From positions 39,473,030-39,537,029 of the forward strand of contig CM057841.1 in assembly GCA_030068075.1 (NCBI GenBank): DNA of 64,000 nucleotides. The letters run 5' to 3'. Of the stretch, positions 23,832 to 33,610 are shown one piece after another (within the stretch, counting starts at the first letter, position 1; every line of letters begins with the position of its first letter). The stretch comes from Paguma larvata. Lineage: Eukaryota; Chordata; Mammalia; Carnivora; Viverridae. The notes under the pieces were generated by a model, which saw nothing but the letters and a program-made list of their open reading frames with translations, was not told the DNA's origin and did not search any database. The position numbers were made by a program, and so were the translations under genes.

Positions 23832-24020
23832 AATGGTTCTCAACTGGGAGCAATTTCATCAATTTCCCATGGGATATTTCACAAAGTCTGGAAATATCTT
23901 TGATTTCCATATCTGTGATCAGGGGCATGCTGCTGGTACAGAGTGAGAGAGAGGTCAGGGAGGCTACTAAACACCATGTGGTGCCCAAGACAGTACCTCA
24001 CAACGAATACTTGTTGGACC
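23832..24020 (+). mobile_element. MER5A: MER5A-like hAT DNA transposon
   Basis: AATGGTTCTCAACTGGGAGC, AATTTCATCAATTTCCCATGG, AGTCTGGAAATATCTTTG, GGCATGCTGCTGGTACAGAG and AGGCTACTAAACACCATGTGG reproduce MER5A order ('cagtggttctcaaccggggg', 'tggcaatgtctggagacattt', 'gatgctgctaaacatcct'). The element is nonautonomous and has no transposase. Confidence 0.75.
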
Positions 24021-24059
24021 GAGCAGGTCAATAATACTGCCGAAGAACCAATTGTAGAT

Positions 24060-24450
24060 CTCATATAAATCATCTCAACTTTTCTAAACTTCAGATTTCT
24101 CATTTGCTAAAAGGGGAGAGTCATATCTATGTAGGAGTCAAGACAACCAAAAGCAAGTTGGATTGCGACATCCGTAAGAATGCTTGACATGTAGTGGGGA
24201 GCCTGAGTGGCTCAGTCGGTTAAGCGGCTGACTTCAGCTCAGGTCATGATCTCACAGACTGTGAGTTCGAGCCCCGCGTCGGGCTCTGTGCTGACGACTC
24301 GGAGCCTGGAGCCTGCTTCAGATTCTGTGTCTCCCTCTCTCTCTGACCCTCCCCCACTCATACTTTGTCTCTCCTGCTCTCAAAAATAAATAAAAACATT
24401 AAAAAAAAAAAAGAATGCTTGACATGTAGTAAAGAGCTTTAAACATTTTA
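24060..24450 (-). mobile_element. MIR remnant, antisense, split by a young CanSINE
   Basis: ATCTCAACTTTTCTAAACTTC, AGATTTCTCATTTGCTAAAAG, GGGGAGAGTCATATCTATG and AGAATGCTTGACATGTAGTA correspond to the antisense MIR phrases 'ctcagtttcctcatctgtaaaatggg' and 'agtgcctggcacatagtaa'. Confidence 0.65.
24196..24410 (+). mobile_element. SINEC_Fc: Young CanSINE (SINEC_Fc) with perfect 20-bp TSD
   Basis: The copy is close to consensus with CpGs intact: GTCGGTTAAGCGGCTGACTTC, GTGAGTTCGAGCCCCGCGTC, GGGCTCTGTGCTGACGACTC, GGAGCCTGGAGCCTGCTTC. It ends AAAAATAAATAAAAACATT plus a pure 12-A tail. The TSD AAGAATGCTTGACATGTAGT is identical at 24176-24195 and 24411-24430. This and the CpG retention mark it as the most recent-looking SINE in the window. 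The CT tract is short. Confidence 0.97.
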
Positions 24451-24469
24451 GGCTAAGTGGGCAAATTAC

Positions 24470-24720
24470 ATGTTGTTTGTTGTGTTTTATTTTAAATTTG
24501 TTTTAGAAAAATCACTCTGATAGAAATGAGGGGAGTGAATAGATGGGCTGGTGAATTCCAGAGGGGAAATAAATTAGGAAGGCAATATAACAAACTAGGC
24601 AAGAAATAATGCACATTTGGATCTGGGTGGGAGGGTACAAGAGGGATCTTGAAACCCATCTAGCACAACTGACTCAATGACTTAATTAGAACATGAGGTC
24701 GTTTTTTCATTTGTTTGGTT
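24470..24720 (+). mobile_element. Ancient interspersed repeat (family not named)
   Basis: AAAAATCACTCTGATAGAAAT followed by GAGGGGAGTGAATAGATGGGC, AATTAGGAAGGCAATATAAC resembles the 'aagatcactctggctgctgtg' part of an ancient mammalian repeat. It is low-scoring by eye. Confidence 0.4.
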
Positions 24721-25840
24721 TCTGTTGTTTGTTGGCTTTTAGGTTTGTTTTGTTTGTTTGTTTTACTTTTGCCACTTCATCTCTGACTATGAACCTGTGG
24801 ATAACGTGGCTTTAATCTTTTCTTGCAAACAATGATGCCTTGTTTCTTGTATCTAAAAACAGTTAAATCTATGAAATGAATTATATGTTCACAAATCAGA
24901 CTGTCTTCAGGTAAGCTGTGTGTGCACGCACATACCCGTGCATACACACACGCAGACATACACAACAAATCCAATTTGGAGCTGTGAATTATTATTTGAA
25001 AGGTGTAGGTTTCACATGAGAAATTTCATCATTTGAAATTGGCTTGTCGTTGAGGATAATAAAAATTAAATTCAGCTACTGAAAGGAGCAAAGACAAATA
25101 TTGAAAGATGGGAGACTTTTCTAATCCACTGCAGAACTGTAGAGTCTTCTGTGAGATTAGACTGAGGCACCATTTGCAGAAATCTCTAACTGTTTCAGTT
25201 TATTAAAAGATTAAGAGTAAATCTATTTGGGTAATATGTGGTTTGCAAGACAAGAAATTTCTCCAAAATCAATGCTTTTGCTTTTTTATTTCCTCTCAAC
25301 TCACCAAGAGGTAATCAACGTGGGAGTACCTCTGATCGTACTAAGAGAACATTCTGATCTTCATTAGTGCAAGGTCGATGCAAGAAATTTTATTTCACTC
25401 AAAATCTAGAGACAGTCCCTAGAATTAAAAACCTCTTCTGTTTCAATACATCAAGCCTCAGGGTTTCGTAATCCCCATAATTAATACACTACTGTGCATA
25501 CAACTTTCAAAACGGGGCTTTGGAAGCTGCAAATAGAGGTTGCATGTTTGAAAATCAATAAACTGAGATATTTATCTTCCTTTTTACTTTTCATTTTTTT
25601 CACTTCCTTTCGTGGGATTAGCAAGGGGTGAGATGCGAGATGATGGTAAGGAAATGTCAGGAAAAAATGTTAGTTTTCCTTACCCTTTAACTAAGGTTTA
25701 ACGTAACTTTCTTTATATGCAACATTGTATGCATGGAAGGAAATGTAAATTGTTTCCCAGTGATTTTATTTTGTGTTATTAATGCATTGGTGAATCTATT
25801 CTTTTATTTAGTCAATAAAATGTTACTTGAGCATATGTGC
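24721..25840. other. Unassigned, largely repeat-free noncoding DNA
   Basis: A GTTT-rich patch (24715-24765) and a short CA-type patch (24918-24965, ACACACACGCAGACATACACA) are present. 24980-25500 shows no repeat family and balanced low-complexity content, with a few retained CpGs (GTCGTTGAGG, AACGTGGG, GATCGTACT, GTCGATG). It could contain a conserved noncoding element. Confidence 0.4.
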
Positions 25841-26100
25841 TAGTCACTATGTGGGGCAAAAACTGTCAAACCAACACAGGATCCATTTCCTCCAGAAACT
25901 CAAGGTCTTAAAGGGAAACAGGGATAGAAAAATAAAAACATAAGAGAAACTATGTGAGGAGTGCCAAAGCATGGGGCTGAAACAGCAGTAAGGAAAGACT
26001 GAGCCTATCCCTTTCAGAGAAAGATTCAGGAAAGCAATGACCGGTTTTGAAGTGGGTGTACTCAAAAAGCAAAAGCAGTCCAAATCCACTTCCTAAATCT
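25841..26100 (+). mobile_element. Ancient interspersed repeat (family not named)
   Basis: ATGTGCTAGTCACTATGTGG, ACACAGGATCCATTTCCTCC, AGAAACTCAAGGTCTTAAAG, then CTTTCAGAGAAAGATTCAGG follows the same ancient-repeat order seen at 10832 and 53800 ('tgccaggcactg', 'ccctgccctcaaggagcttac'). Diverged. Confidence 0.45.
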
Positions 26101-26893
26101 CATTTCCTCCAAAAAATGCAACCCAAGAGCAATCCAGGAGTTGGGTAACATTTTTTATATAGGAGGTGAGAAAATTAAAATGCAGCTAGCATTTTCATTA
26201 TGTGCCTAGAGTTTATAGAATTTCATTTCAAGAAACTTAAGTTGGGTAATCAAAAAACAAGGATGCTTACTTATTTTTGTGTTTGCATAGGATTCTTGGT
26301 CTCTCTCCTCTCCGTGGTGATTTCAGAGCGAGCTTCTCTCTCCCTTCTTCCATCATGGTTACATAGTGGCCTGTTTGAGTACTGTTCATATTCTGCGAAA
26401 GTTCTTTATGTTCAGTAGGAATGCTGCTGACCTATCAACTCCTGTCTGTCGGTAAACGACTGCCAACTATCAAGACCATTTTTCAAAATGTATTTTCTCA
26501 ACACAGTGCATGTCATTGAATTACTTCTATACAAAGATATTTATATTGTCCCCATCATGTTTTTTTATCATATACAATATTGCAGTGAATATCTGCAAAG
26601 ATAGTTTACAAAGATGTTATTTCTCAGAATTAGGAATATAAATATTAAGATTATTAGATACTGCCAAATTCCTATTCAACATGTCAGAACTGATATTCAA
26701 CATTTAAACCCCTTCCATCACTGTGAGGAAATTCATTTCAATTTATATTTGTCCAAACTATCAATATTGACAGTCTTTTTGTTTCCCAATCTAATGGTAT
26801 ATATAACATATGTAATTATGCATAAACATATACAATATATGTGTATGTATATATTTCTATGTATCCACACATGCATGGGTATGTATGTATATT
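26101..26893. other. Unassigned AT-rich noncoding DNA
   Basis: No gene. (TA)/(TATG) low-complexity sequence at 26800-26893. The 110-codon frame at 26614-26946 is AT-driven and extends into the low-complexity tract and the inverted duplicate. Confidence 0.45.
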
Positions 26894-26960
26894 GTATTGA
26901 AAAGCTTAATTACCTTGGTCAAGGCTTTACAGCTGATAATGAATGAGAGAGTTAGCTTTT
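26894..26960 (-). repeat. 67-bp inverted copy of a MIR segment (derived copy)
   Basis: This stretch is the reverse complement of 27754-27816. The alignment has four mismatches in 63 positions and one 4-base tandem insertion (ATGA). It begins GTATTGAAAAGCTTAATTA and ends GAGAGTTAGCTTTT. Similarity stops abruptly at both ends. Only the other copy is embedded in longer MIR sequence, so this is the derived one. Confidence 0.9.
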
Positions 26961-27714
26961 CACAAACAAAATCACTGCTTTCACTGTCATCCCTCTGAAT
27001 AAGCCCTCATTCATATGTTCATTTCCCCACTGTAATTGTTCTGTGAGTTACTTCTTCCTTTATCCAAATTTCCTTTGATTATATTTCTCCACACTATTTT
27101 TTAAATAGTTCTTATATTTTATGGAAGAAAACAGTTATTAGCAACCAGTATCTCCACTTAGTATCTTATCTATCATTGAAGCTGATTTACATTATTTTCT
27201 CATGGAGATTTTTGGTGAAAGCACATGGATAAACAAAGTCTGGAGGAAAAAAGCATGAATTTTAAAGTACTGTTAAAGGAAAAACCTGACATCACTGACA
27301 TAGACAGATAGATAGTTAGAAAGATACTCCATTGAATCCTAAGGTTTAATTTAGATTTCTCTTCTGTACTTTCATAAAGCTTACCAGATAAAATTTACTC
27401 CATGACATTACGCTGAACTTTTGCCCATGATCATCTACATATTTCTTTCAACACTTCCCTGATTTATCTACTATACTAGAAATTATCTTTCTAGCTTAAA
27501 AAAATATTCTGTGTCTTTACATGAGAAAAAAAGTTACAGTTTATTTTGTATTTTTCAGTGTCACATGTGGAGTAGATGCTGAAAAAACAGAATAGGTGAG
27601 AATAGTTGAAATGTTAATATCCTTTATTTGCAATTCCTTTGACTGCTATTTCCTTTTGAAATCACTTTACAGTGGACAGAAATAATTTTCTACACATCTA
27701 TTTCATTTAGAGGC
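26961..27714. other. Unassigned noncoding DNA
   Basis: No gene or family recognised between the two arms of the inverted duplication. GATAGATAG-type tetranucleotide sequence occurs briefly at 27304-27323. Confidence 0.45.
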
Positions 27715-27955
27715 AGCTGAACTTAGACTTCAGAGCTAAGCCATTCTGGTCTTAAAAGCTAACTCTCTCATTATCAGCTGTATAACCTTGGCCAAGATAA
27801 TTAAGCTTTTCAATACTCAATTTCCTCATCTACAAGAAACGGGGAGCTGTTATGGTATACTCCCAGTAAACTATTTACATGGCAATACAAGGAGGCCTTG
27901 AGTACATCACTTGTGTTTGTAGGATGTAACAGATGCAACAGATATCTGTGACTAT
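27715..27955 (-). mobile_element. MIR remnant, antisense, source of the inverted copy
   Basis: AGCTGTATAACCTTGGCCAAG, ATAATTAAGCTTTTCAATACT, CAATTTCCTCATCTACAAGAA, ACGGGGAGCTG match the antisense MIR core 'tgtgtgaccttgggcaagttacttaacctctctgagcctcagtttcctcatctgtaaaatggg'. The part at 27754-27816 was duplicated in inverted orientation to 26894-26960. Confidence 0.75.
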
Positions 27956-29325
27956 TGTGACTGACTAAAGCTAACCATGTACATGTCCTTTAAAAGTATT
28001 TTTTTTTCCTGGCCCTTACTATAAAAGATTGTAACTCAGAAAAACTGGATGAGGGGGGATTCTTATACTCTATCTCATAAATACTACCTTTGGAATCTAC
28101 TGTTCAAATATTTGTACAAAATAATCTGCTTTTTTGAGAAATTATATTTTAAGAAATGTTAATCTACTTTCATATTAATATACTTCTTAGTGTGACTGAT
28201 ACCCATTTTTTCCTCTATTCCTTGTTAATAAAATTCCAGTAACATTCAGACATTCTGTGCCTTCCCTTTCTCCCAGAGAATGTGAACTAAGTCATCTTTA
28301 ATTTAGAATTTATAAACTTCTAAATGAATCACGGGAAATCCTCTTCTCTTTGACAGTAGGGCTGATTACATGGCCCACTGTTGTCCAAGGAGATAAAAGA
28401 TAAGGCCTTATGTCGGCTTATAGTAAAAATTTTCATTTCTTCTAAAAACAGACTAAGACAAAGATCATGCTTCCACTTTTGGTTACTGAAATGCTGGATG
28501 TGATTTATAAAACCACTGCAATCAAGTTGTTTCCTGTAGAGATAGTTAACGAGAAAAGAAAGACCAGATATTGAGGACAGAAAATTATGGATTTTTAAAA
28601 ATCTATGAGGTAACTCATAGTAAGTCAGGCTTCTGCTCTTTTGAGTAATTATTATGTGAGTTAACGATGTTTTTTAAATTTTTGATGTCTATTGATTTGC
28701 AATCAAATCATTTCAATGGTTTTTAAAGTAAATATTCCATAATAATCTGCGCTTTCAATCATTCATCCATCCAACAGAAAATTACAGAATGTCAGCTATA
28801 TACCAGGTGGTAGCTAAGAAATATTTAGCTCAAAAGCTGATATGATGACATATAAGAAGGAGAATGTATTGTCTTCCAATTCTTAGAAGAATATGGTTCT
28901 ATCAGTAACCACATTCACCATTTGCACATAAGAAAATGGTTCTACCAATAACTACACTTACAATTTCCTTAGAGGATAGAGCATCACAATTATGATAGGC
29001 AAGGTGAGGCTCCAGATGTGACATGGAATTGTTGTTTCACAAGGTGGATATTCTGTACTCCTTTTATGATATCTAGGTCTAATTTCTTAAATACTATAAA
29101 CATACTGTTTCAGCTCACAGGAACTTTGGAATAGTGATTGTCTAATTCTATTTCCCTTTAATATTTATATTTGAGGAGTTCTATTTATTAGGTCATTACA
29201 GAATTAACTCAATTAAATGTCGGATTTTTTTGTTTGTTTTCTGTAAAATATAGAAATGTGAATAAGAAAAAAATGTGTCTGGATATGAGGAAATTTAAAT
29301 ACAATACTATAGTCTGGAGAAGGGA
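27956..29325. other. Unassigned noncoding DNA with a short tandem duplication
   Basis: No gene recognised. A diverged ~43-bp tandem repeat lies at 28893-28970: ATGGTTCTATCAGTAACCAC and ATGGTTCTACCAATAACTAC start 43 bp apart. The remainder is AT-rich without an identified family. Confidence 0.5.
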
Positions 29326-29485
29326 AAAGAAAGTGACTTTCTGTGAGTGCTTATCATACATCAGGCAATTAACTTATTTAAATCCTCAAAATAAGCATGC
29401 ATTTTCATCTCCATCTTAGATATGAGAAAACTGAGATAGAAGAAAAATAAATGACAGCACTTTAGCATGAAACCGTGAATTCACA
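29326..29485 (+). mobile_element. MIR remnant
   Basis: GTGAGTGCTTATCATACATCA, GGCAATTAACTTATTTAAATC, CTCAAAATAAGCATGCATTTT, CATCTCCATCTTAGATATGAG, AAAACTGAGATAGAAG follow MIR sense order. Confidence 0.75.
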
Positions 29486-29900
29486 TATGTCAATACTTAA
29501 AATCAAAGCTGCCTCCTTTCACATCAGGTTGACTTAAAATTCCCTTCACTTGGAAGGTGGGATAATACGGTTTCATGGGCTAGACCGGAACTTTTCTTTG
29601 CACTATGGGGGAACAAATAAAAAAAAATGATTTCTTAAGTGAAATCTCAATGGGAAAAATTCGAGGCAAAATCACAAACTAAATCCTCCAAAGATCAGGA
29701 AGGCATGTGAAATGCATGAAGGTACACCAAAAAGTGAGACAGGGATCTTGGTTAACTGGGCAACACATGTATCAGCCAATTATTGCATTAGAGAAATGAG
29801 AGTTCTCTGTTGCCAGATATTAACGTGTTTGAGAAAAGCCAGAAATGTGGGTTTCTATATGATATCAGGTGACAAGTAATTCATGTTTACAGAACCACAA

Positions 29901-29938
<38 letters not shown>

Positions 29939-30339
29939 TTGAATTCTGATAGACATATTTAAGAAGATGCATATTACACAGCCAAGAATTTATGACAAGT
30001 ATAATTACTATACATCAGTAATTCCTAGCTAAGCTATTTATAAAACATTTAAACAATATTTCTGAAAACTTCACTGATTGCCAAATTATAGTATGCAAAT
30101 TATTTGTGACCTAATTACTGTTCACTGCTTATAATTAAATTGAAAATCTAGTACCTTGTAAAAGGGAAGCAAGGCCAAAATTCTTTTCAAATGTAAAGTT
30201 TTCTATCCCTATTCATAGAAATTAATGAGGTAATACTAGACATTTACTAGATACATATAAAATAAGTCCTAGCTCTGTTCATGATTGAAAGTAAAAGTTA
30301 ATACTGTATCAGTTGCTAAGCATAATTTCTTGATTTTTC
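29486..30339. other. Unassigned AT-rich noncoding DNA
   Basis: No gene or repeat family recognised, apart from the A-tract annotated separately. Confidence 0.45.
29904..29934. repeat. 31-base poly(A) tract
   Basis: An uninterrupted run of 31 A, preceded by ACCACAAAGC and followed by GCTATTG. There is no SINE or L1 body to its left, so it is not the tail of a recognisable retroelement. It is prone to length error in sequencing and in replication. Confidence 0.95.
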
Positions 30340-30840
30340 ACATTTTATTTGGAAATATTTTCAAATAATTTCACACTTGCAGAAATGTTACAAAAATAAT
30401 AAAAAGAACTTGGGTATACTTTTCCCCAGTCTCTCTTTCCCTTCAATTTTTTTTTTCAAATTACTTGGAAACACATTGCATACATGTGCTCCTTCATCCC
30501 TAAGGAATTTAGAACGCATTTCCTAATAATAAGGATGTTCTGTTACATAAACCACAGGATTATCAAAATCAGGAAATTAATACTGATAAAGTTGTATCAT
30601 CCAATCTACAGGCCTTATTCAAATTTTGATGATTATCTTGGTATTGTTGTCTGTGCAAAGGACAAAAAAAAAACTGTCCTATTGTCAAATTCAAGGTCAC
30701 AAAATGCATTTAAATGTCATATCCTTTATGGTCTCATTCTAAAAATTTTTCTTAGTCTCTCTTTGTCTTTCGTGATATATATTTTTGAAAAATGCAAATA
30801 TTTCTTTAAAAAAACTCTTAATCTGATTTTCTTTGATATT
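30340..30840 (-). mobile_element. Old LINE-like repeat, probably antisense L1 3' UTR
   Basis: CACACTTGCAGAAATGTTACA, AAAGAACTTGGGTATACTTTT, CCAATCTACAGGCCTTATTC, AAATTTTGATGATTATCTTGG, TTTGTCTTTCGTGATATATA correspond to a common old repeat ('aagaactcttgtatacccttcacccag', 'tacagactttattcagatttcaccag', 'tttcatgaccttgacactttt'). A 156-codon frame at 30484-30954 runs through it and into the next element and is not a gene. Confidence 0.45.
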
Positions 30841-30864
30841 TTCAACTTTCTTAATATTAATATA

Positions 30865-31196
30865 CAGTTCACCTTTAAGCAATGCAGGGTTAGGGACACC
30901 TACCCCCACACACTTGAAAATCCATGTATAACTTTGGACTTCCTTAAAAATTAACTACTGATAGCCTAGTATTGACTGGAGGCTTAACCAATATCAATAT
31001 GTCCAGTCACTTAAAACATAATTTGTATGCTAAATGTATTACATACTGTATTCTTAAAATAAGGTAAAGAAAAATAAACATTACTTAAAAACTTATGAGG
31101 AGAAAATACATTTAGAATACTGTAAGTTATTTATCAAAAAACCTGCATGTAAGTGAATCCATGTAGTTCAAACCCATGTTATGTGAGAGTCAACTG
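30865..31196 (+). mobile_element. Tigger-type (TcMar) MITE with TA target duplication
   Basis: The left terminus is CAGTTCACCTTTAAGCAATG. The right terminus, reverse complemented, is CAGTTGACTCTCACATAACA, so the imperfect terminal inverted repeats match. The dinucleotide TA flanks both sides (30863-30864 and 31197-31198), as expected for Tc1/mariner. The interior has TTAACTACTGATAGCCTAGTA and GAATCCATGTAGTTCAAACCC, typical of the mammalian MER-type Tigger MITE whose ends read CAGTTGACCCTTGAACAACG. Nonautonomous, no transposase. The coordinates cover the whole element. Confidence 0.87.
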
Positions 31197-31199
31197 TAG

Positions 31200-32740
31200 T
31201 TGAATGCCTTAATATTTTTTTCCTATGGTTAAAGCTCCTTATTTACGTACACCTTCCTTACTCCAAGAGCATAAAGATATTCTCTTATATTTTCTTTAGA
31301 AGATTTATTTACTTTTTAATCTTTCAAATTTAGATTAACAGATTTTTTGGAATTGATTTTTGTGTTTGAGATATTATAAAAGTCATGATTCATTTCTTAT
31401 ACATGTATTTGCATATGAGGATATATATGTAGATAAAAAGGCTTTATAGAAGTGTGGGTACATGCTGGATACATATACAAATATATGAATGTTTAGACAG
31501 ATAGTAGGTAAACATGGAATTGTTTATGCAAACTTGATCTAACGCCATTTGTTGGAAAGTATGAGCATAGTCAAAACTGTTTATCAAGGGATTGTCAAGG
31601 ATTATATAAGAAATAGGTCCATCTCATTTATATTTTCAAATTTAAGAATATGAAATCATGAATATTATCATATTAATTAACCTCAAATCTGAGTGATAAG
31701 TTCTATTTATGGTCTTCTACTCCATTAAAAATTTTGGTAAATTGTAGTAGTAGTCCATATTATTAGTCTTTCCAAAACATAGCCAACAATTAACCAATTT
31801 TGGATCTTATGTAACCTCTATTTTGGAAGCAAAGGGGTGTAGCTCAGTGGTAGAGCGCGTGCTTCGCATGTAACCTCTATTTTGAATCTGTTCATTTAAT
31901 CTTGCTTTCAAACTTTAGTATTTTTTTCTTATACCTACTTTGAAATTATTTTGGTATTCTTTCACTTTTTTTTGATGCTGAGTTCATTAGTTTTGTTTTT
32001 TCTTTCATTCTTATAATATACATGAAAGACTTTAAATTTTCCCTTAATTATTGTTTTTAGTGAAACTTACTTTTTTTATTTGTTTTGTTCTCTTTCTTTT
32101 AGGTCAAAATATAAACTACTTTTACTTACTATTTTCACCCATGGGCTATTAAGCAATGAATTTCTAAATTACCAACAAAAAGCAATGCGAGCTTTATTTT
32201 TATATTTGAATTTTGACTGAATTGCACTATTGGCAGAAGACAAACTTTGAACTTTGCTTTATGACCTAATACATGGTCAATTTTTTGTAAATGTTCTGTG
32301 AATGCTTCAAGAAAATGTTGATTTTTGTGATACTGAATGCAATGTCCTACAGATTTCAACAAATGTTGAAATCATGTTATTTGATTATTTTATATTATTT
32401 GTAATATTTTGTTTGTTTTTCTATTGATTTTTCAAATATTTGGTTAAAATATAACCATTAGAATTTGTATATTTCTTCTGGTATCTCTGTCCATTCATAT
32501 ATATGTATATATAGTTTAAGTCCATATTACCAAATAGAAAACAGTAATTAATATTTGTGAATTTTAATTCACAACTTATCACTGTCAAGTAATGGCCACC
32601 TTTATCTCTGATTTTTCTATTAACTTCCACTTTTCTGTTACTAATATAGATATATAAGTTTAAATTTGTTAGTTTTGGTATATATTATATTTTCATTTGT
32701 TTTATAAGTCTCGTAATTGTTGCTTGCTTTCCAGTGCCCC
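31200..32740 (-). mobile_element. Old LINE-1 ORF2 (antisense), host of the tRNA fragment
   Basis: Antisense ORF2 endonuclease-domain phrases occur: CCCATGGGCTATTAAGCAATG, TTTGACTGAATTGCACTATTG, TTATGACCTAATACATGGTC, GTAAATGTTCTGTGAATGC, CCACCTTTATCTCTGATTTTT, GTTACTAATATAGATATATA. Their order matches a minus-strand L1 (compare 'gacccatgggttatttag', 'tttatggcccagaatatggtc', 'tttatctctgat', 'gatattaatatagc'). 31200-31680 is assigned with less certainty. The copy is decayed, without an open frame. Confidence 0.7.
31826..31867 (+). pseudogene. Retroposed 5' half of tRNA-Ala(CGC), truncated in the anticodon loop
   Basis: After an 8-base GAAGCAAA, the sequence from 31834 (GGGGTGTAGCTCAGTGG, then TAGAGCGCGTGCTTCGC) equals the 5' half of nuclear tRNA-Ala(CGC): acceptor 5' strand, D arm with A box TAGCTCAGTGG at 31840-31850, anticodon stem and anticodon CGC at 31865-31867. 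It lacks the rest: no T arm, no B box, no 3' acceptor strand. It is flanked by a perfect 17-bp direct repeat, ATGTAACCTCTATTTTG, at 31809-31825 and 31868-31884, interpreted as a TSD. The first bases of the right copy (ATGTA) also match the tRNA, so the exact 3' break is ambiguous. It cannot be a functional tRNA gene. Confidence 0.88.
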
Positions 32741-33465
32741 ATAACAACTTTGGGGTATTCCTAGAAACTTTGATTGATACAGCTTTTTCTAGAGAGGCTT
32801 TCCATTAGCTCCATTTTCACCTAGGAGAACCTTCCGTCTTTTCTGCTTGGTACCATCTCCAATCCTTGTTCCAAGTTTAAGGGTCCCAAGATCATAAAGG
32901 ATATTCGGAATAGAGAAAAGTACTATGCCCTAGCAGGAGCGGTGGCAATGAGAGATAGGGCTTCTTCTCACTGTGAGAACATACCCTACAAGACCCCAAA
33001 TTCTTATGGGATGGTCCTCCCATTGGACTTTCCCTTGTTCAAACCCTGAGTCCTAACCTCTGACTCTTGCTCACAAGGGTCTTAGAAGCAAACCAAACAA
33101 CAGTAACAACCACAAAAAAGTATTTGTGGTATTTATTTTAGGTTATATGGGTTTTGGTGCTTTTATATTCTGCATGACTTCCTGATTTTAGGGTTTCTTC
33201 CCAAAATTGGACTAGAAATTCTGTAATACTTTTTCAGACTCTTGGACATTTGTTTGTTTTAACTCAGTATTTTATAGCTGTTGTTTCCAGAGTCGGTGTT
33301 GTTCTGACTCAAACTAGTCTGCCACTACCACTACAATAAACTGAAGTCCTTCCATATATATTTTCTACTCCATGTTTTCTTGACTCACTCATGTAAAAAT
33401 TGTGATTTTATATAATGCTAGAGCATCAACTCCAATATCTTCCTTCATTTTTACAGTCTAAAAAC
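32741..33465. other. Unassigned noncoding DNA
   Basis: No repeat family identified with confidence. It could be a further 5' part of the antisense L1, but I recognise no phrase. Composition is less AT-rich than its flanks (for example AGCAGGAGCGGTGGCAATGAG at 32933). Confidence 0.4.
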
Positions 33466-33474
33466 AGTTTCCCT

Positions 33475-33601
33475 TTTTTAATGCCCATCACTCCCTCTCT
33501 CCCCTCCCTCATCCCCCTCACAAAGGGCCCATGTTGGGATGAACACTGGGTGTTATATGTAAACCAATTTGAAAATAAACTATTATAAAATTTAAAAAAA
33601 A
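33475..33601 (+). mobile_element. Very short carnivore LINE-1 insertion with 9-bp TSD
   Basis: GATGAACACTGGGTGTTATAT, then GTAAACCAATTTGAAAATAAA and a 9-A tail, is the terminal 3' end of a carnivore L1. The TSD AGTTTCCCT lies at 33466-33474 and 33602-33610. The first ~60 bases of the insert (CATCACTCCCTCTCTCCCC and on) are pyrimidine-rich and not recognised as sense L1. They may be a 5'-inverted L1 piece or part of the 3' UTR polypyrimidine stretch. Confidence 0.65.
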
Positions 33602-33610
33602 AGTTTCCCT

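Noticed and set aside
30484..30954. Longest open frame in the window (156 codons, plus strand) as a gene
   Set aside because: It runs through an old LINE-like repeat and 90 bases into the Tigger-type MITE. It is rich in F, I, K and N as AT-rich DNA dictates and has no recognisable domain.
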